64,000 bases of DNA from Cladorhizidae sp. MBARI D1340-BT2 (GCA_028752905.1 JAQNBH010000003.1:2192262-2256261), one strand, 5' to 3'. Counted from the first letter of the stretch, positions 23,754 through 36,548 are shown. Notes: a model not told the origin generated them from the letters alone. Made by a program: numbers and translations.

Positions 23754-24137
23754 TTAAATATTTTGTGTTTGATCAGGTTTATTTGACGAAGGAGACCGGT
23801 AATTCTTATATGTCAGATTTACCAACCGGCATGCTCGACACATATGTGCCACCCATGAAAAAACCACGCCCACTGCCTCCAGAAGAGGTCCAATTACTAA
23901 TACCAGGCCTTTACTGAGCTGCACCACCACCGACAGAGAGGGCCACATGAAGCCATTGAAGCAGAGAGTGAGCGCCGGCTTGTAGAGGGAGTCGGCAAAT
24001 ATATGGCCCAAGCCACAAATGCATTTTCGTAGTATGTGGTAGAGAAAACAGTGAACAGAGCCCAGAAAAATAGTGAGGAGGAGATCCGTTATGAGACGGA
24101 ATGTAGAGCAGACTTCCTCTATCCCTCTGGCCGACAT
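23754..24137 (-). CDS. Hydrophobic multi-span protein, copy A (unknown)
   Basis: On the minus strand a (TG)n-cag acceptor at 24148 precedes an open exon, and the first ATG is at 24137. The 127-residue product starts MSARGIEEVCSTFRLITD, then has two to four hydrophobic helices (LLLTIFLGSVHCFLYHILRK, FNGFMWPSLSVVVQL, LVLVIGPLLEAVGVVFSWV), several Cys, and a polar end (LVNLTYKNYRSPSSNKP). I do not recognise the family. The inverted copy at 60861-61259 keeps the same frame almost unchanged, which argues for selection or very recent duplication. It is convergent with the FN3-TM exon on its left. Confidence 0.55.
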   Translation of the reverse strand: MSARGIEEVCSTFRLITDLLLTIFLGSVHCFLYHILRKCICGLGHIFADSLYKPALTLCFNGFMWPSLSVVVQLSKGLVLVIGPLLEAVGVVFSWVAHMCRACRLVNLTYKNYRSPSSNKPDQTQNI

Positions 24138-24499
24138 CTTCTCCCACCTGCACACACACAAACATCACACACACATAATAACTGGCTGAGCACTGTAGTG
24201 CAATAACTGCTGAGTAGCCAAGAGCTTTGTTATTTGCAGAACCTCAGCATATGAACATCAGAATTATTGAATGCATTGTCACAAGCCATAGGCTAAAAAT
24301 AACTACATGCGTGAAATGTCTGATGACTAGTAAATTCAATAACTTTCTCGATAATCAACTTAAATTTTGCTGCTTTTTTCTGGAAAAATTGTGACTCGGA
24401 CACTTATTGCGCAGGAGGAGAGGAGGCTGCATGGCTGAGAAGCAAGCCAGAGGCTCTGCTGGAGAACTCTGCAGCTCAGTTGCAAATGTTTCAGATACC

Positions 24500-24830
24500 A
24501 GGGGTGGCACAAGAGGCCTAACTAGTGAGGCCTTGACCAGAACCAGGGCTGACATAAGAGGTCTAACCAGTGAGCCATGACCAGATACCAGGGCTGACAC
24601 AAGAGGTCTAACCAGTGAGGCCATGACCAGATACCAGGGCTGACACAAGAGGTCTAACCAATGAGCCATGACCAGATACTAGGGCTGACACAAGAGGTCT
24701 AACCAGTGAGGCCATGACCAGATACCAGGGCTGACACAAGAGGTCTAACCAGTGAGGCCTTGACCAGATACCAGGGCTGACATAAGAGGTCTAACCAGTG
24801 AAGCCAGTGAAGCCATGACCAGAACAAGTT
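24500..24830. repeat. 46-bp minisatellite
   Basis: About seven copies of aggtctaaccagtgaggcc / atgaccagataccagggctgacacaag. A diverged array of the same family lies inverted at 60290-60520. Confidence 0.85.
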
Positions 24831-24876
24831 TTTTTAACCGTCTTTAATTCTGAATTTAAGTTCATTTGGTAATAGC

Positions 24877-25140
24877 CATTTAACTATACCAGTGCACTGT
24901 TTAATGCTATGGGGTAGCTGAGAGAAGTGCCCTAACCATTAGCTATACCAGTGCACTGTTTAATGCTATGGGGTAGCTGAGAGAAGTGCCCTAACCATTA
25001 GCTATACCAGTGCACTGTTTAATGCTATGGGGGAGTTGCAAGAAGTGCCCTAACCATTAGCTACCAGTGCACTGTTTAATGCTATGGGGTAGCTGAGAGA
25101 AGTGCCCTAACCTTTAGCTATACCAGTGCACACCAATGCT
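24877..25140. repeat. 59-bp minisatellite
   Basis: Four and a half copies of a unit containing agctataccagtgcactg, then ttaatgctatggggtagctg, then agagaagtgccctaacc. Confidence 0.85.
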
Positions 25141-25734
25141 AGCAACAGCTACAGAAACACAGGCTATATTCAGTATACTTATTTTTTTAATTCTGCATGA
25201 AAAATTTCCTTGCGCATGCGCATAATAATTGCTCACCCAACACGGAACCATCAGCAGTTTCTTTCAATTCTTCTTGCTCCATGTCAGAGCAGAACATAGC
25301 TATATAGACTTTTTCAAAAGAGAAAAAGGGCTTGTCCTTCATGTCGAGGTAAACTCAAGACTTGTGATGTTGTGAAGAAGTGGAGGAGTTTAGTTAGAGT
25401 ATTGGCCGAATACAAAATTGTAAAGTTGACTGTCCACGATTTTGTGAGGGTTTATGACAAACTCAAGACCTTCCACCCTGAAGTTCAGTTGTCCCGACAT
25501 TTCTGTTCTCTGAACATCCTCTAGTCCCAACGTGTTCGGATAACTGACTTCCTATATAAGTTCTGAATATGGTGTTAACTAGAAATTCCATGCAGTGACA
25601 TCACCACTTTTAACATATTCTAATATTTTATCAAGTACTGGAGCACTTGCAGAGTCTCAAGGTAGACATCCGACTTACACCATTTTCTACTTCCAACACT
25701 TGCAGTTTGAAAATTCAAACGCACCAGGAGAATA

Positions 25735-25870
25735 ATAAATGAGAGTGATAGTTTTCTATAGTATCACCTTACCTTTACTGGAGGTCTTGCAAGCATAAGT
25801 TACTAACAATAATTGAGAGTGATAGCTTTCTATAGCATAACCTTACCTTTACTGGAGGTCTCGCAAGCAC
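25735..25870. repeat. Two-copy direct repeat, about 68 bp
   Basis: The unit gagagtgatag-ttttctatag-tatcaccttacctttactgg-aggtct-gcaag occurs at 25741 and 25813. Confidence 0.8.
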
Positions 25871-27590
25871 CTTACTAGCTGATACCTTGGTTTATATCAT
25901 CTGCCTGACTATCTAGCATAGCAGTGAACTATCATCAAGTTGGTTCTTCTGGTACTTGCTAGCAGTAAAGAACTACCTTTATCCAAAGAAGTTAGCTAGC
26001 TTCCCTAGGGTAAGCTATGCCAGTATATACCAGCCCAAGACAGTTATGCTGCTGTAATGTTACCCTCAGAGCTATGGAAAGTTTGAGAGGACTCACCTTC
26101 AACTAGCTCAGCTTATAGCTCACAGAAAAGCAAGTACCTATCATCAATCCTGAAAACAATGGCTACCTACATCTGACTCCCACACAGTGCACACACAGTC
26201 TCCATGCACAAGGATCCACACCTGTAGAAATATTTAGCTCTTATATGTGACAATGCCTTTTAAGGGTTAGTAAGATACCTAATATATAATATATATGGAG
26301 ATAAGAACTTTGTCACCTGCTATATAAAGACTGAAATGTGATCAAAGAGATGGAAAAAGGTCCACAGAAACACTACCCACACACCCTCACACAAATATAG
26401 TCATATGATGTGGTTGCTATGGTAATACCTTGTGGCCACATTGCTCATGTAGGCATGCGGTCGTTGGTGTGAGGGAGAGAGGAAGTTAGCACTTTCAGCG
26501 GACACAACACTAAACTCCAGGTCCAATCTAACAACAACAACACAACACAAAAAGTGTCAATACTAATTTGAGATTCTATTGCAACTCCTCAATTTAAAGA
26601 TTTTGAATGTGTTTTTGCTTGATACTATAGTTGTCCATACCACCATCACTGGAAGTACTAGTAGTACATGTCTTACAAAGGCTGCGTGTGTTCTCCCTGC
26701 TTGACTGAGCAAGTGTGGTGGGCAGTGCCTTGCCTTGTAGCAAAGGCTGCATGTATTGCACTCCTTGCCACTGAGCAAGTATGGTAGGAGCAGGTCCTTG
26801 CCTTGGTAGCATTCATGGCTCACTCTGACAAACAGCATCACAAATAGCTAGCTGTACTCAGTAATTAATCTAGCTAGCTAGCACAGCAGACTTCATCACG
26901 GGAACACTGGGTTGCCTGGTGATTCGTCATGGGAATGTCGGCCATGTTCTCAGCTCCTTCATCATGTTGGTCTGTTTCTTACTCAGGCAGTGCTCTTGGT
27001 GAACACCGACACCTGCAACTAAATAATGATTCGCATTGCAGGCCTAAGAATGTGTAGGTTTCTCCCTTGTGGCTAGACTTCATCCGGTACCTAAATGACC
27101 GCTCAGACTTGGACTAGCTATCTACATGGCAACACACACTTTTTGAGTCTTGGACAACCAGAGGAACTGCTGTTGCTGGTCGAAGCTATATCGGCACTGG
27201 CATAATTTAAGCTTTATTACTTCCAAAAAGGTGGCTTTGTTTTACCCGGGATCCAATGAGGTATATTCCAAGTATAAACAGGATGGTTGGTAGCAGTGCT
27301 ATTGATAGGTCAGACATATTTACATGTACACAGGTATGTATATATATACACACAGAGGGTTGTTAAGCTGGTTAGTTCTACCATCAGTCAACAAGAAAAT
27401 GGATGCTTAACACAGAAAGAGAGCAACAAGCAATACCAATCCACTGATTAGATTTCTTAAATGTCTACTGGGGATAGTTAGAAGAGATGGCACTGCTAAG
27501 CAGAGCCTCAGTGAACATTCCATCTACAAGTTTGTCTGGTCGACGGAAATGGAAGAACCACTGATCTTTTTAGAAGGAGAAATGTTTAAT
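25871..27590. other. No gene seen
   Basis: The sequence is apparently unique. A diverged two-copy repeat of about 70 bp (26675-26815; aaaggctgc, ctgagcaagtatggt and ccttgcctt) creates the minus-strand open frames there. No splice-supported exon or domain is seen. Confidence 0.45.
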
Positions 27591-27599
27591 ATAAATGCT

Positions 27600-27874
27600 A
27601 CAAATAGAGGCTAGAACCAACAGTCAAGTTGGTTTAACAAATAGAGGCTAGAACCAACAGTATAGTAGGTAATTAACAAATAGAGGCTAGGACCAACAGT
27701 ATAGTAGGTGCATAACAAATCGAGGCTAGAACATACAGTACAGTAGGTGCTTAACAAATAGAGGCTAGTACCAACAGTATAGTAGGTGCTTAACAAATAG
27801 AGGCTAGAACCACAAACTGAGGCTAGAACCAACAGTAAAGTAGGTGCTAACAAATAGAGGCTAGATTTATTTAA
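27600..27874. repeat. 38-bp minisatellite, left part
   Basis: About seven copies of aacaaatagaggctagaac / caacagtaaagtaggtgct with small variations. The array stops at the hAT element and resumes at 30244. Confidence 0.88.
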
Positions 27875-30243
27875 CAGTGTTTCCCAAACATTTTAGCCCA
27901 GGGGCCAGTGAGGTCTACCCTGAGTGTGTCGAGGGCCAGAGGCCATTGAGGGGGAGGGATGAACAATTTCGCTTCTGTATTTCTGGTACATGTGAAGCCA
28001 GCAGAAAATACATGACAGTTACACAAAGTGATTATGTGAAACATGGAATTGCTTTTGCTGTTCCATGACGACATCGATATCAGGTTTGAGATGGGAAGAA
28101 GCCACTCTCACAGTGTCTTCCAAGTGCACATCAGAGATCAAATTCCGGTACTTGGACTTGGCGTACTTGATCCTGGAGAAAAACTGCTCACAGATATATG
28201 TACTGCCAAACATGGCAAGGAACCTCTGGCCATTGGCAGCTAGGTTCGGGAACGTGTTGCATGGCAGGGCCTTGTAGAATTCCTTCAGCTCCTTCTCCAG
28301 AAACTGGGACTTGATGTCCATGTTGCTCTGCAGCTCAATCAGCTCCAGCTGAAGCTCAACTGGAGCTTTGCTTGGGTCAGTTGTGAATGGCATAGAGAAG
28401 ATTTCAAAGTCCATGCTTCTCGACCTGAACTCGTCAAAGCGGTGCTCAAACTCTGTTTTCAGGTTTCTAACTTCTGCAGCATATCTCTGCCCGTCAAAAT
28501 CATCAGCTCTGTTCTCACAGTGCAGACTCTTCATGGCAGGGAAGTGGTTGAGGTTACCAGCCTCCAACTGAGTCTGCCAGAGCTGCAGCTTCACCTCAAA
28601 TGCTTGCACACTCCCGAACAGGTTGTGGACGACCTTCTCCTTGCCCTGCATTGAGACATTGAGCAAGTTCAGCTTCTCTGTAATGTCCACCAGAAAGGCC
28701 AAGTCGCACAGCCACTGCGGATCGGAGAGCTCTTGGCCTGCTGGCCCTTCATGCCAAGGAACATCTCCAGCTCTTCTCTGAGTTCCCAAAAATGTTTCAG
28801 AGTGCGTCCCCTGCTGAGCTAATGGACAGAAGCGAAGTAGAGCACATCTTCATAGTTGGCCTCGAGCTCTTCCAACAGTTCCTTCAGCTGTCTGTGGTTG
28901 AGGGCATGCGCTCTGATAAAGTTGACATGCGAGATGACCTTGCTCATCACTTCCTGGAAGCCAATAGTCTTTGCACAGAGTGCTTCCTGGTGGATGATGC
29001 AGTGGCACCAGATCAGGTCATGTGGCAGACCCCTCCTGTCCGCTCAGCATGACTTGGCCTTGCAGTCCTCGTCTGGTCCTTAGCATGGAAGGTGCGCCAT
29101 CTGTGGCAATGCTTACCAGCCTCTTGAAGTCTAGCTTTCGCTCCTGCATGGCTGTGTGAGCTCAAGTAAGACATTCTCTCCAGTGCATGTGTTCTTCATG
29201 GGGCAGAGAGGGAGGAGCTCCTCTGTGATTTGCACTCCGCATTACCTAATGAAGATGGCCAGCTCTGCAGTGTCGGTGATGTCTGTGCTCTCATCAAGGG
29301 CAAGAGAGAAGGCTGTGAACTCCAAGGCCAGGCTAGCTGCTCCTTCAGGTTCTTGGACAGATCTTCCACCCGCCTGGTGACCGTCGTGTTGCTCAAGCTG
29401 ACAGCAATGAAGGAGGAGGCTTTCTCAGGGCACATCACTTCAACGACTGCCTGCAGGCATTCCTTGATGTACTCACCATCTCTGAAGGGCTTCATTTGCT
29501 TGGCAGTGATCTGTGACACCATAAAGCTGGCCTTCGTGGCAGCCTTGCCTTCGTTGACTGGTCTGGTGAAGACGTTCTGCTGTCTGGACAGCTTGGACTT
29601 GAGCTCTTTGGCCTTGGCAACTCGTTGTTCTCCTACCAGTCCATCATACCTGTAATACAGAAAGCAGGCAGCCTAGCGCATTGTTTTTGCCCTGAAAGAT
29701 AAAGTTACCTGTCTGAATGCTTTGACTGATAGTGTCGCCGGATGTTAAATAGCTTTGTAACAGCGAGACTTTCTTGACAGATGAGGCAGAGAGACTTGCT
29801 CCTGTCTTAGATGAAGAAGAATTCCTTGGTCCATTCTTCATTGAAGGCTCGATTTTCCGCATCCACCTTCTGCTTCTTTGGCAGTGCCATCCTGAGCCTG
29901 CACTGTTGGAGGAGGCAGCATCCAAGGTGGAGAAGTCTAAACACAGGATGTGAATGTTGCAAATTGGATTGAATATCGGGGAAATCTGCAGGGACTTGAG
30001 GCCAGCTCCGGTTTTTGCTGAGACCAATTACAACCAATGTGGTCATGTTATTAGACATGAGAAGTTGTGCATGTGTTTGTATGCACAGTGTTATCTTGTA
30101 ATGTGGTGTGTTAATCATAGACAGTTTGTGCATGTATTAGTGTAATTTAATTTGTAAAAAAAAATGCGTATTTTCTGATAATCGTCCGAGGGCCGGAATC
30201 AGGGCCTCCGGGGGCCGGCCCGGGCCGGACTTTGGGAAACAAA
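27875..30243 (-). mobile_element. hAT transposon, GTF2IRD2/ZBED-like, decayed
   Basis: The left end cagtgtttcccaaac (27875) and the right end, tttgggaaacaaag (30231-30243), form imperfect hAT-type inverted ends next to GC-rich words (gggccggcccgggccgg). The transposase runs on the minus strand. At about 30030-29650 are N-terminal zinc-module remnants. At 29522-29196 is MVSQITAKQMKPFRDGEY, then the first catalytic block in shifted frames. The C-terminal part at 28789-28019 is 256 residues open, with LAFLVDITEKLNLLNVSMQG, LQLWQTQLEAGNLNHFP and the dimerisation motif GSTYICEQFFSRIKYAKSKY. Several frame shifts lie between 29650 and 28790. It sits inside a minisatellite whose units continue on both sides. 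Confidence 0.88.
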
Positions 30244-30478
30244 GGGCTAGAACCAACAGTAAAGTAGGTGCTAACAAATAGAGGCTAGAACCAACAGTCA
30301 AGTAGGTGCTAACAAATAGAGGCTAGAACCAACAGTAAAGTAGGTGCTAACAAATAGAGGCTAGAACCAACAGTAAAGTAGGTGCTAACAAATAGAGGCT
30401 AGAACCAACAGCTAGAACCAACAGTAAAGTAGGTGCTAACAAATAGAGGCTAGAACCAACAGTAAAGTAGTTGCTTAA
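30244..30478. repeat. 38-bp minisatellite, right part
   Basis: About six copies of the same unit as at 27600-27874 (agaggctagaaccaacag, then taaagtaggtgctaacaaat), directly after the right end of the hAT element. Confidence 0.88.
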
Positions 30479-30589
30479 TATAGATAACCAGCTCAACCTG
30501 ACAGTACTTCCCGTAAATACATTCTGCACTCCTGGAAGTGTTAGCAATATTTCCCACTTTATTCTAGGTTGAGTTTCTCTCTCTCTTTC

Positions 30590-30665
30590 TCTGTGTATGT
30601 GTGTGTGTGTGGATGTGTGGTGTGTGTGTGTGCATGTGTGATGTGTGTGCACATGCATGTGTGTG
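30590..30665. repeat. TG-rich microsatellite
   Basis: An interrupted (TG)n with gtgtgtgtggatgtgtgg and related words. Confidence 0.85.
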
Positions 30666-32170
30666 AAGGAACAAAGAGTTATGGGTGTACGGGTTTATTG
30701 TGTATCCCCTGAAGGCTCTACAGGTTGCCCTTGTTGATTGCCATCTTGCTTAGCAACAACAAAGGCAAACACAATGTGTGTGTTTTCTCATCCATTCGTG
30801 TGCTAGTATTTAGGCCAAGACCATATCAAGTTGGCAAAATTCATTTCAATGAGACTGCATCTGGATTTGAGGGAGAATCAATGCAACCTCATTTTATTGC
30901 ATACTGATGTTACATGACTCGAAAAAGACATTATGGCAACTGTAGGAGCTGTATTGAAACAATACTACAACATGCAACATCGTGTAAACATAAGCATCCA
31001 GTGCTTTAATTTGTAGCAGAACACAAGAGCAGCGATTATTGAGATTCGTTGAAGTTTGATGCCTATTTCCGCTTGCTAGGTGAGTCATCCATGTTGTGGA
31101 CACCAATGCCAGACACCATCAACCATCACAGGTTCCCTGGAGAAACTTCTGTTGTAAGCCCGAACCATGTGGAGGCATTCGAGTTGCAGGGCAAGTTTAA
31201 GGATGATGTCACCGAACTTTGATCTGTATATCTAATCATAACGATTCACGTGAGGCAATCCTCAATCTGATTGATTAAGGGTGGGCATGAGGTGGCGACA
31301 AGATTGGTGACACAGATAGGTCGATGCGGTTCTTTTGTATATTGCAGGCAGTAGAAGTTGACACGTGGCTCCGATGAAGATGATGGTGGAAGGAAGATAA
31401 TGATGCAAGTTCATAATTTGGGAATAGTTTCCATTGGGCAGCTCATGATAATGAATAACCAGAGATTTTTCTAATTTCCGGGCATCTGTGAAATGGTTCC
31501 AAATCTGGGATGTTTTAGCGATCTCCAGGAAGATGTGAGGGATTTGAGAAGTCGGCCAACTAGGTTTTAGCTAGTTGTGCAGTGCCTTGCTCTATTAAGC
31601 TCTAGAACTGCAGGCATTCAAGTTGGTGTCAAGAATTGCTTGGGGTCTAAACCGTTTGCTGCATTCATGTATAGCTAGCTACTACTCATTTTAGTGTGTG
31701 TGTAATGTATGGGGGGGGGGGGGGCTGTGGGGTTGTCAAAGTCGTCAACATTGATGCTGTTCTCTATAAGCCGTGCCTCTTAGTTGGTGAGCTCTAATAG
31801 AGTTTACTGGCAGATGTTGCAAATTGCATTCTTTGTTTTCAATCAGGTGCATTCATTATTGCCCTAAAATGGCCGACATATTGCCCTAAAGAAAATGGCC
31901 GATAGTTATGACTTGTTTTTGGTGATGGAGGCTTTCAGTGAGTTTTGAGTCCAACATCAGCTAGCCGATGACCATGTTTGGGATTGAGCTGATCTCTGTG
32001 GAAACTTTCAGGCGGGCAGGCCCAATGGTTTGGGCATGTCTGAGACACATACATACCTACATATATATATATATACCTATACTTGTCTTCAGGTATGCAG
32101 TCATGAAGCATAGGGGTGTGGGTCCTACTAGTAACAAGTTCAAGGCATTGAGTGGTGGGCAAAGGTGTGA
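30666..32170. other. No gene seen
   Basis: Mixed unique sequence with a G run of about 14 at 31711-31724. Open frames are short and lack motifs. The right part may be the degraded body of the retroelement whose tail follows at 32180. Confidence 0.4.
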
Positions 32171-32179
32171 AGGAAAAGG

Positions 32180-32565
32180 TAGAAAAGGTAGATGGCAAAT
32201 GGCCAGATGGCATCAGTTTGGTCCCATGGAAGTGTAGTTGATCACTAGTGTGGGATGTTACATGCCCAGACACCTGTGCACCATCCCATTTGGCTTTGGC
32301 TGGTGTTGAGGCTGGCAGTGGCCATCGAAGCCAAGCACCACAAGAGGACTAAGTATAAAGATTTGAACTCTGTCCATCTATTTATGCCTCTGGCCATTGA
32401 GACATCGGGAGTTTTCAGCCCTGCAGCTGCAGCACTTTTCTCTGACCTTGGTGAACGGGTTGTAGACCAGTGGGAGGAGCAGAGGTCACAGTCCTTTCTG
32501 CTGTAGCGTGTGGCTGTTGAAGTTCAGCGGGTAATGCTGCGGCTATTTTGGGGGCTTTGCCTGAG
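32180..32565 (+). mobile_element. Retroelement tail fragment (nuclease-like domain)
   Basis: Reading across small frame changes, the plus strand gives PDGISLVPW (about 32200), SLVWDVTCPDTCAPSHL (32240-32290), AIEAKHHKRTKYKDL (32325-32365), LFMPLAIETSGVFSPAAAAL (32381-32440), FSDLGERV and then, shifted, NAAAILGALPEIV (about 32532-32570). The pair PD...W...LVWDVT resembles the PD-(D/E)xK core of retroelements with a restriction-like nuclease. RT and knuckle are missing or unrecognisable, so only the 3' end of an element is left. Confidence 0.72.
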
Positions 32566-32794
32566 ATTGTTTGCTTGCATTTGTTGGTTTATTTATTTAT
32601 TTGTATATTTGTGTGTGGGTGTGTCACTTTTTTCTGTTACTTCTGATGTAAAATGTATGCAGTAATTATTTATTGCATGAGTTAATTAGGTGTTAATGGA
32701 CTCTGATATTGCCTGTGCACCTAGTGCATGTAGCAAGTGGCCATTCATCAGGTCTTCAAGCTGAGAGTTAAGTGACCATTGGACTGACTGCATA

Positions 32795-33075
32795 CTTTAT
32801 GATGCACAACACATACAGTCCATCCATGAGCAAGACTAGGTCTATATATATACACACACACATAGAGTCCATCTGCAAGACTAGGTCTATATAAATATAC
32901 ACACATAGAGTCCATCCATGAGCAAGACCAGGTCTATATAAATACAAACACATAGAGTCCATCCATGAGCAAGACTAGGTCTTATAAATATACACACATA
33001 GAGTCCATCCATGAGCAAGACTAGGTCTATATAAATACACACAAGTAAGCATGACTAAGACATATATAGCTACAC
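32795..33075. repeat. Minisatellite of about 46 bp
   Basis: About six copies of cacatagagtccatccatga / gcaagactaggtctatataaa with length variation. Confidence 0.85.
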
Positions 33076-33164
33076 ACTACATTGATTTAAAATGTGAGTA
33101 TTGACTTGTCAAAAAAGTACAAAGGATTTACCAAAGTAGATTTGACTTGACCTGTTAAAATTAC

Positions 33165-33688
<524 letters not shown>

Positions 33689-33966
33689 ATCTTTCTTCTA
33701 TAGTCAAGCACCCTCGAGCTCCTTCAAGAAGAAGTTTCAGAACTAATCATTACCATATGCATCAACACAGAGATACACGCATCACAAATAGTTTACTTTA
33801 GCTGAAGGTCTGTGCTGTAAACTATTGCTACAAGAATATGCTTCTCAGTAAACCAACTGATTGCTCACTTCTCGGCAGCTAAGGGCCAGTTCATAATACA
33901 GTTCAGGGCAGCCTTCTATGCATTACATCATTTTGATACGTTGCTTAGATATTGTAAATATTGAAC

Positions 33967-34570
33967 GGATAGCAGCAGAGCATAGGATGGCAGCAGAGCC
34001 TAAGATAGCAGCAGAGCCTAAGATAGCAGCAGAGCCTAGGATAGCAGCAGAGCCTAGGATAGCAGCAGAGTATAGGATAGCAGCAGAGCCTAGGATAGCA
34101 GCAGAGCCTAGGATAGCATCAGAGCCTAGGATAGCAGCAGAGCCTAGGATAGCAGCAGAGCCCAGGATAGCAGCAGAGCCTAGGATAGCAGCAGAGCATA
34201 GGATAGCAGCAGAGCCTAGGATGGCAGCAGAGCCTAGGATAGAAGCAGAGCATAGGATAGCAGCAGAGCATAGGATAGCAGCAGAGCATAGGATAGCAGC
34301 AGAGCATAGGATAGCAGCAGAGCATAGGATAGCAGCAGAGCCTAGGATAGCAGCAGAGCCTAGGATAGCATCAGAGCCTAGGATAGCAGCAGAGCCTAGG
34401 ATAGCAGCAGAGCCTAGGATGGCAGCAGAGCCTAGGATAGCAGCAGAGCCTAGGATAGCAGCAGAGCCTAGGATAGCAGCAGAGCATAGGATAGCAGCAG
34501 AGCCCAGGATAGCAGCAGAGCCTAGGATAGCAGCAGAGCCTAGGATGGCAGCAGAGCATAGGATAGCAGT
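33967..34570. repeat. 18-bp satellite (atagcagcagagcctagg)
   Basis: About 33 copies of an 18-bp unit with point variants. Because 18 is a multiple of 3 the array is open on the plus strand as I-A-A-E-P-R repeats inside a 238-codon frame (33918-34634), and it is also open on the minus strand. There is no flanking splice or domain evidence, so I call it a satellite and not a gene. Confidence 0.93.
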
Positions 34571-34839
34571 ATATGAAATGCAAGAGTCCAACACTTTGGC
34601 CAATCCTGTTGAGGCATACCAATCAAGATGCTAGAATCTAGCTTGTGATGAACTGACTGATCAACTTCTAATAAACATAATCGTAGAACCACAAATATTG
34701 ACGGAAACTTAAATTTGAAATAAAATTAACACCAATAAAAAAACACCCACCACATACGCACGTTGCGCACCGGACATTATGATGTCCACTTCACACAATT
34801 TCCGAAGGAAGCTGTCTTTGCTAAAGTGCATCAAGAAAA

Positions 34840-35870
34840 GCAAGCCTGCAGAGAAGGTGCCTAGAGGAGTTATTGGACCAAGAAGGCAAGCCTGCAGAAA
34901 AGGTGGAGTTATTGGACCAAGAAGGCAAGCTGCAGAGAAGGTGGAGTTATTGGACCAAGAAGACAAGCCTGCAGGGAAGGTAGAGTCATTGGACCAAGAA
35001 GGCAAGCCTGCAGGGAAGGTGGAATTATTGGACAAAGAAAGAAAGCTGCAGAGAAGGTGGAGTTATTGGACCAAGAAGGCAAGCCTGCAGAGAAGGTGGA
35101 CCAAGAAGGCAAGCCTGCAGAGAAGGTGGAGTTATTGACCAAGAAGGCAAGCTGCAGAGGGTGGAGTTATTGGACCAAGAAGGCAAGCCTGCAGAGAAGG
35201 TGGACCAAGAAGGCAAGCCTGCAGAGAAGGTGGAGTTATTGGAACAAGAAGGCAAGCCTGCAGAGAAGGTGGACCAAGAAGGCAAGCCTGCAGAGAAGGT
35301 GGAGTTATTGGACCAAGAAGGCAACCCTGCAGAGAAGGTGGAGTTATTGGACCAAGAAGGCAAGCTGCAGAGAAGGTGGAGTTATTGGCCAAGAAGGCAA
35401 GCCTGCAGAGAAGGTGGAGTTATTGGACCAAGAAGGCAAGCATGCAGAGAAGGTGAGTTATTGGACCAAGAAGGCAAGCTGCAGAGAAGGTGGAGTTATT
35501 GGACCAAGAAGGCAAGCCTGCAGGGAAGGTGGAGTTATTGGACTAAGAAGGCAAGCCTGCAGAGATGGTGGAGTTATTGGACCAAGAAGGCAAGATGCAG
35601 AGAAGGTGGAGTTATACCAAGAAGGCAAGCTGCAGAGAAGGTGGAGTTATTACACCAAGTAGACAAGCCTGCAGGGAAGGTGGAGTTATTGGACCAAGAA
35701 GGCAAAGGTGGAGTTATTGGACCAAGAAGGCAAGCCCGCAGAGAAGGTGGAGTTATTGGACCAAGAAGGCAAGCCTGCAGGGAAGGTGGAGTTATTGGAC
35801 CAAGAAGGCAAGCTGCAGAGAAGGTGGAGTTATTGGACTAAGAAGGCAAGCCTGCAGAGGAGAAGGTTGG
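34840..35870. repeat. 39-bp minisatellite
   Basis: About 27 copies of gaccaagaaggcaagcctg / cagagaaggtggagttattg. Some copies carry internal deletions (loss of 'cc' or of the ggagttatt block). The unit could be read as DQEGKPAEKVELL, but deletions break the frame repeatedly. Confidence 0.93.
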
Positions 35871-35924
35871 GCAGCAGTGACTGACCTGCCATTCAAACAC
35901 ATCATCATGCTGTTGCTTACACAG

Positions 35925-36548
35925 CTCCAGCATGAGATGCATGTGGTTGCCCGGCTCACACTCGCTATCCAGTTCCAGCATGAGATGCGTGTGGTTGCCC
36001 GGCTCACACTCGCTATCCAGCTCCAGCATGAGATGCATGTGGTTGCCTTGCTCACACTCGCTATCCAGCTCCAGCATGAGATGCATGTGGTTGCCTTGCT
36101 CACACTCGCTATCCAGCTCCAGCATGAGATGCGTGTGGTTGCCTTGCTCACACTCGCTATCCAGCTCCAGCATGAGATGCGTGTGGTTGCCTTGCTCACA
36201 CTTGCTATCCAGCTCCAGCATGAGATGCATGTGGTTGCCTTGCTCACACTCGCTATCCAGCTCCAGCATGAGATGCATGTGGTTGCCTTGCTCACACTCG
36301 CTATCCAGCTCCAGCATGTGATGCATGTGGTTGCCTTGCTCACACTCGCTATCCAGCTCCAGCATGAGATGCGTGTGGTTGCCTTGCTCACACTCGCTAT
36401 CCAGCTCCAGCATGAGATGCGTGTGGTTACCTTGCTCACACTCGCTATCCAGCTCCAGCATGAGATGTGTGTGGTTGCCCGGCTCACACTTATCCAGCTC
36501 CAGCATGAGATGCGTGTGGTTGCCTTGCTCACACTCGCTATCCAGCTC
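35925..36548. repeat. 48-bp minisatellite
   Basis: Thirteen copies of ctccagcatgagatgcatg / tggttgccttgctcacactc / gctatccag. The unit is a multiple of 3, so all copies stay open on the plus strand (LQHEMHVVALLTLAIQ) and in two minus-strand frames. Long frames on both strands are expected from the repeat structure alone. Confidence 0.93.

Larger units (their letters stand above)
19540..24830. repeat. Segmental duplication, copy A
   Basis: Read left to right this block has an FN3-TM exon, a shared downstream stretch (20640-21080), a private insertion (21119-22611), a shared stretch (22612-23330), a hydrophobic ORF on the minus strand, and a 46-bp minisatellite. The same order occurs in reverse complement from 63350 down to about 60300, and the FN3 part recurs at 60250-58870. 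The copies match closely enough to align by eye over hundreds of bases, with small indels. Confidence 0.85.

Noticed and set aside
33918..34634. 238-codon frame of IAAEPR repeats as a structural protein gene
   Set aside because: The array is an 18-bp satellite open on both strands, without flanking domains, signal peptide or splice support. Kept only as a possibility in the findings.
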